Assembly (NCBI RefSeq): GCF_030816115.1
Contig: NZ_JAUSXQ010000001.1
Coordinates: forward strand, 1,922,001-1,986,000
Direction of reading: 5' to 3'
DNA length: 64,000 nucleotides
Origin: Chryseobacterium sp. W4I1
GTDB lineage: Bacteria > Bacteroidota > Bacteroidia > Flavobacteriales > Weeksellaceae
The number at the start of each line of letters is the position of its first letter. Position 1 is the first letter of the stretch. Shown here piece after piece: positions 61,185 to 64,000 of the stretch. The notes under the pieces were generated by a model. The model saw nothing but the letters and a program-made list of their open reading frames with translations. It did not search any database and had not been told where the DNA came from. The position numbers and the translations under genes are program-made.

Positions 61185-61832
61185 TCAATCATTTTCAGTA
61201 ATAACAATTGAAGTGTACAGGCTGTAGAGTTTCCATCCCATTTTTTCATAGACTGCCTTTCCCTGTTCTGTTGCCACCAGAAAATTATTGGAAATACCTT
61301 TTGACAAAGCAATTTTTTCAAGCTCTCTTATTAAAAAGCCAGCGAGACCTTTTCTTCGGTAAGCTTCTTCCGTTACAATTCTGTCGTAAACAGCTAGATC
61401 ATCTAGCAGCACAATACGGCCAATGGAAGCCTGCTCACCACTTTCAGCAATGATTTTGACTACCGTTGTGGAATTATATTCTTCATGTTCGATTCGATAA
61501 TCTTCACAAAGACTTGTACCAGAGCTTTTCATCGGCCTGAAACAGTACATCATATAACCTTGAGGCTGTACGATCCATTTTTCCGATACCTTACCTTTTA
61601 CCTCATCAGGAGAACTGCAGACTTTGAGATAAATCCAGGGATCATTAATCTGTTCTGAAAGTTCAACAAAGTCATCATTGAGTTCAGAAAAAACATATCT
61701 TATTTTTTGCTTTTCCTCTCCTACTTCTATTTTAAAACCTGATTTATATCTAACGGGCATTGGCAGTTTCCTGGACAACGACCAAGCTTTCAGCCATTTT
61801 TCTACCATATCACGGGATATTTTGGTTTCCAT
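61185..61832 (-). CDS. GNAT family N-acetyltransferase
   Basis: A 215-residue protein with a GNAT fold in its C-terminal half. An acetyl-CoA pocket strand (RIVLLDDLAVYDRIVTEEAYRRKGLAGFLIR in blocks, about 140-170) includes the family's R-R-K-G-L-A signature. The N-terminal half (1-110) is unassigned and may bind the substrate. It is followed by the zinc-ribbon paralogues in the same direction, 24 bases away. Confidence 0.88.
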   Translation of the reverse strand: METKISRDMVEKWLKAWSLSRKLPMPVRYKSGFKIEVGEEKQKIRYVFSELNDDFVELSEQINDPWIYLKVCSSPDEVKGKVSEKWIVQPQGYMMYCFRPMKSSGTSLCEDYRIEHEEYNSTTVVKIIAESGEQASIGRIVLLDDLAVYDRIVTEEAYRRKGLAGFLIRELEKIALSKGISNNFLVATEQGKAVYEKMGWKLYSLYTSIVITEND

Positions 61833-61855
61833 GCTTTTGCCGTTCTATTTATGAA

Positions 61856-62701
61856 TTATGAAAGCTGATCCAGCAATTTCTTTTTCTGTTCTGCAAATTC
61901 TTCTTCAGTCAAAATTCCGTTTTCCCTTAATTTACCCAGTTTTTCAAGCTGTTCAAAAATAAGACCGGAGGCTTCTTCCTTTGCCGGAGCTGTCTGCTGT
62001 TGAATTTTTTTCTGATTATAAATTTTATTGATAAATCCATAAAACCTTTCTGCATCCAGCCTGTCATAGAAACATTCAAATTCAATCACTCTATCTTTTG
62101 TATGGAGTTTGATTACCGGGGATATAGAACTGCTTACAAAACTCACTTCTGTGATCGTTTCGTTAGGGTATTCGTTCACCTTTACCGGTGAGAACATAGC
62201 TTTTGAGACAGAAACGATTCTTTTCGGGGTTACCAATAAAATTCCGGCATCTACAGTCTTCAAGAACTGCGCGTCCGTAGCAGCAAGAATTACTTCATCT
62301 ATGGCAAGAATACGGGGTAGTTCTTTGATTTCTCCTTTTGTAAACATAGACAGATTGGCCCCTACCTGCTCCAGCTGATATTTTATTTCCTTCAATCTTC
62401 TTTTATAAAGATCATGAGGCATATCGTTGGACTCTGTAAACTGAACCAGACTTTCGATCTTCACTACCTCTGCTTTTTGTTTGGTCTGTAGCGTCTCCGA
62501 TTCAATTTTTCCTGTTTGCACAATATTTTTGATATCATTGATACTGAAAGCATTCAGATTATACAGAAGTTCCTGATGAATGTTACTTACTTTATCCAGG
62601 CATTTATTGCATAGATTACCTCCATCCGAAAGTTTATTTTCTCCTAGCAGGGTATCTATTGAAGTCAGCTCGGCATTACATAATGCACAGGTATTGCTCA
62701 T
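61856..62701 (-). CDS. Zinc-ribbon/PH-like/SHOCT protein, paralogue 1
   Basis: A 281-residue protein with three parts. The N-terminal zinc ribbon (CALC at 5-8 and CNKC at 31-34) precedes a helical linker and a bacterial PH-like domain (about 125-225, TPKRIVSVSKAMFSPVKV). A C-terminal SHOCT helix follows (LIFEQLEKLGKLRENGILTE in blocks, about 247-275). Function unknown. It is the first of three tandem paralogues reading leftward from the right edge; each shares the same ends and overall plan. Confidence 0.8.
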   Translation of the reverse strand: MSNTCALCNAELTSIDTLLGENKLSDGGNLCNKCLDKVSNIHQELLYNLNAFSINDIKNIVQTGKIESETLQTKQKAEVVKIESLVQFTESNDMPHDLYKRRLKEIKYQLEQVGANLSMFTKGEIKELPRILAIDEVILAATDAQFLKTVDAGILLVTPKRIVSVSKAMFSPVKVNEYPNETITEVSFVSSSISPVIKLHTKDRVIEFECFYDRLDAERFYGFINKIYNQKKIQQQTAPAKEEASGLIFEQLEKLGKLRENGILTEEEFAEQKKKLLDQLS

Positions 62702-62714
62702 CTTTTATAATATT

Positions 62715-63611
62715 TTAAAGTTTAGCCAGCAGCTTTTTCTTTTGTTCTGCAAATTCTTCTTCCGTCAGTACACCCATTTCCCGTAGCTTCCCCAATTTTT
62801 CAAGCTGTTCAAAAATTACGGCAGAATCTTCTTTCTGTTCAGAAACCGGATGAATAGGTGGAGGCTGTATTGTTTGCTGTTGTTGTATCTTAGCTTGGAT
62901 TTGATCTTCAGGACGGCCGATGTAGTCCTGTATGGCATCAAAGAAGTTTTTTGCTGCACTTTTTATATACAGTTTAAACTCAGCAGTAAAACCCGGCGTG
63001 TACACCTTTAAGGTAGAAGACATCAGACTGGTGTCATGCTGTACTGAACTGACTTTATGAAGCGGAAATTCGTTTTCAAACACACCTCCAAAAAACTTTT
63101 TATCAACGAAAATAATCCTTCTTTCTGTTGAAACTACAATTCCGTCCAGATTATTATGAAGATATTTTCCTTCTGCAATCGCAATAAGTTTTTCATCTTT
63201 ATCAAGGACATTCGCCAACTCCTCTACTTCACTGTTCACTAAAAGGCTAAGTTTAGCACCTGTGGCTACAATTTGGTCTTTGATTTCATCAAGTCTGGAA
63301 GGTTCATCAGGCGTGTATGTGAATTGAATACTTTGAGACGGAGTCTCAACAATCCGGGGATGGGCAATTTGTATGGTTTGAAATTGTTCAGTTTCGATAG
63401 CCAATTCCTGTTCTAGGCCTTCATTAAGTAGCATATTTCTTATTTGGGTAATATTATAATTTCCAAGGTCAGATACAAGATCTTTATTGATATTGGTGGT
63501 TTTATTCAAGCATTTATTACAGAGAATTCCTCCATCTGAAAGCTTATTTTCGCCTAACAGCGTATCCATAGAGGTAAGCGGAGTTCCGCATAAAGAACAT
63601 TCAGTGCTCAT
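62715..63611 (-). CDS. Zinc-ribbon/PH-like/SHOCT protein, paralogue 2
   Basis: A 298-residue paralogue. The zinc ribbon (CSLC at 5-8, CNKC near 32) is close in sequence to the first copy, including TSMDTLLGENKLSDGG. A PH-like domain (VVSTERRIIFVDKKFFGGVF near 160) and a C-terminal SHOCT (VIFEQLEKLGKLREMGVLTE) follow. A 13-base gap separates it from the first copy. The tandem copies differ mainly in the middle, as expected from duplication and divergence. Confidence 0.8.
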   Translation of the reverse strand: MSTECSLCGTPLTSMDTLLGENKLSDGGILCNKCLNKTTNINKDLVSDLGNYNITQIRNMLLNEGLEQELAIETEQFQTIQIAHPRIVETPSQSIQFTYTPDEPSRLDEIKDQIVATGAKLSLLVNSEVEELANVLDKDEKLIAIAEGKYLHNNLDGIVVSTERRIIFVDKKFFGGVFENEFPLHKVSSVQHDTSLMSSTLKVYTPGFTAEFKLYIKSAAKNFFDAIQDYIGRPEDQIQAKIQQQQTIQPPPIHPVSEQKEDSAVIFEQLEKLGKLREMGVLTEEEFAEQKKKLLAKL

Positions 63612-63698
63612 TTGGTTTTATGTTTAATAGTTTAGTAATTAATGCCAGGTATTTGCATTAATCCAAATTACAAATTTGTACTTACAATAAAGCTCATA

Positions 63699-64000
63699 TT
63701 ACAATTTTTCAAGTATTTTTTTCTTTTGTAAAGAAAATTCTTCGTCTGTTAAAATTCCACTTTCCTTTAATCTTCCCAACTGTTCCAATTGATCTAAGGC
63801 TGTAGGTTCAGATTGATTTTGAAAATATTCTTTAGGGCGAGCCATAAAATCCCTTACTTTTTCACAGAATAATTCGGCATAATATTTTCCAACACCATCA
63901 ATCTCCAGAATATTATCAGAAATATGAATGTCTATTGAGGCCAGCATCAAAGACTTTTCATACTGTATGGAACTTACTTTATCATAAGAAAAATCTTCTA
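63699..64000 (-). CDS. SHOCT protein, paralogue 3, 5' end outside window
   Basis: The reading frame runs off the right edge. The visible 100 residues contain the end of a PH-like domain (SYDKVSSIQYEKSLMLASIDIHI) and a C-terminal SHOCT (TALDQLEQLGRLKESGILTD). An in-frame TTG near 63950 is not the start, because the frame remains open upstream and aligns with the other paralogues. The N-terminal zinc ribbon is presumably outside. Confidence 0.75.
   Translation of the reverse strand, partial: EDFSYDKVSSIQYEKSLMLASIDIHISDNILEIDGVGKYYAELFCEKVRDFMARPKEYFQNQSEPTALDQLEQLGRLKESGILTDEEFSLQKKKILEKL

Noticed and set aside
63699..63950. A complete short 83-residue SHOCT gene
   Set aside because: The frame stays open to the window edge and aligns with the longer paralogues. 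The apparent start is an internal TTG.
1..64000. tRNA, rRNA, transposase or prophage genes
   Set aside because: No cloverleaf, ribosomal RNA stretch, integrase or insertion-sequence open frame was found on reading the window. Absence is only by eye.

Overview
The window looks like chromosome from a Chryseobacterium-type member of the Bacteroidota (class Flavobacteriia, family Weeksellaceae). The DNA is AT-rich and genes lack obvious Shine-Dalgarno sites. Many genes are instead preceded by the Bacteroidota -7 promoter box TAnnTTTG. Signal peptides often end in FGQ, AFAQ or NAQ, and the proteins (flavobacterial AtpB with a signal peptide, OdhA/OdhB, small outer-membrane beta-barrels) read like Chryseobacterium. 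No rRNA, tRNA, CRISPR array, transposase or phage gene was seen.

Layout. 1-3.4 kb: 5' part of a secreted zinc metallopeptidase, clpS, and a CNNM/CBS membrane protein. 3.4-9.4 kb: F1Fo ATP synthase operon on the minus strand (AtpI-like, atpB, E, F, H, A, G) with no atpD/atpC, and with a small exported-protein gene wedged between atpH and atpA. 9.5-15.2 kb: ffh, four small outer-membrane beta-barrel proteins, phoH. 15.3-21.1 kb: a DUF62 SAM hydrolase, a lipoyl E2 acyltransferase, two tiny membrane proteins, a ClC channel, and rpsF-rpsR-rplI. 21.2-27.9 kb: an 82-bp RNA-like dispersed element, an AraC regulator divergent from a TolC/HlyD/MFS efflux cassette, and an aldehyde dehydrogenase. 28-37 kb: thioredoxin-like protein, lipid A acyltransferase, GT2 glycosyltransferase, DnaQ-like exonuclease, ApaG, then odhB (with an apparent one-base frameshift) and odhA.

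37.3-42.6 kb: glycogen synthesis genes glgB-glgA-(lipoprotein)-glgC on the minus strand. 42.7-52.5 kb, plus strand: a ten-kilobase run of peptide/amide-bond chemistry. It holds a CBM-esterase, an M17 aminopeptidase, three ATP-grasp or ATP-grasp-like proteins, a second esterase, a GCS2 carboxylate-amine ligase, and two class-I glutamine amidotransferase-like proteins. This is the best candidate for an undescribed biosynthetic system. 52.7-55 kb: MepB, an AraC regulator and a short-chain dehydrogenase. 55.1-59.8 kb: a cyanophycin module (cphA divergent from cphB and isoaspartyl peptidase), whose shared intergenic region carries a perfect 14-bp inverted repeat placed symmetrically outside the two promoters. 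59.9-64 kb: a YtxH-like stress protein behind a sigma-54-like site, a methyltransferase, a GNAT acetyltransferase, and three tandem zinc-ribbon/SHOCT paralogues, the last cut by the window edge.

Taken together, the right half is strongly biased to storage polymers (glycogen, cyanophycin) and to unassigned amide-ligase chemistry. The left half is mostly housekeeping. A family of low-complexity inverted repeats occupies at least five intergenic gaps, including one inside the atp operon.
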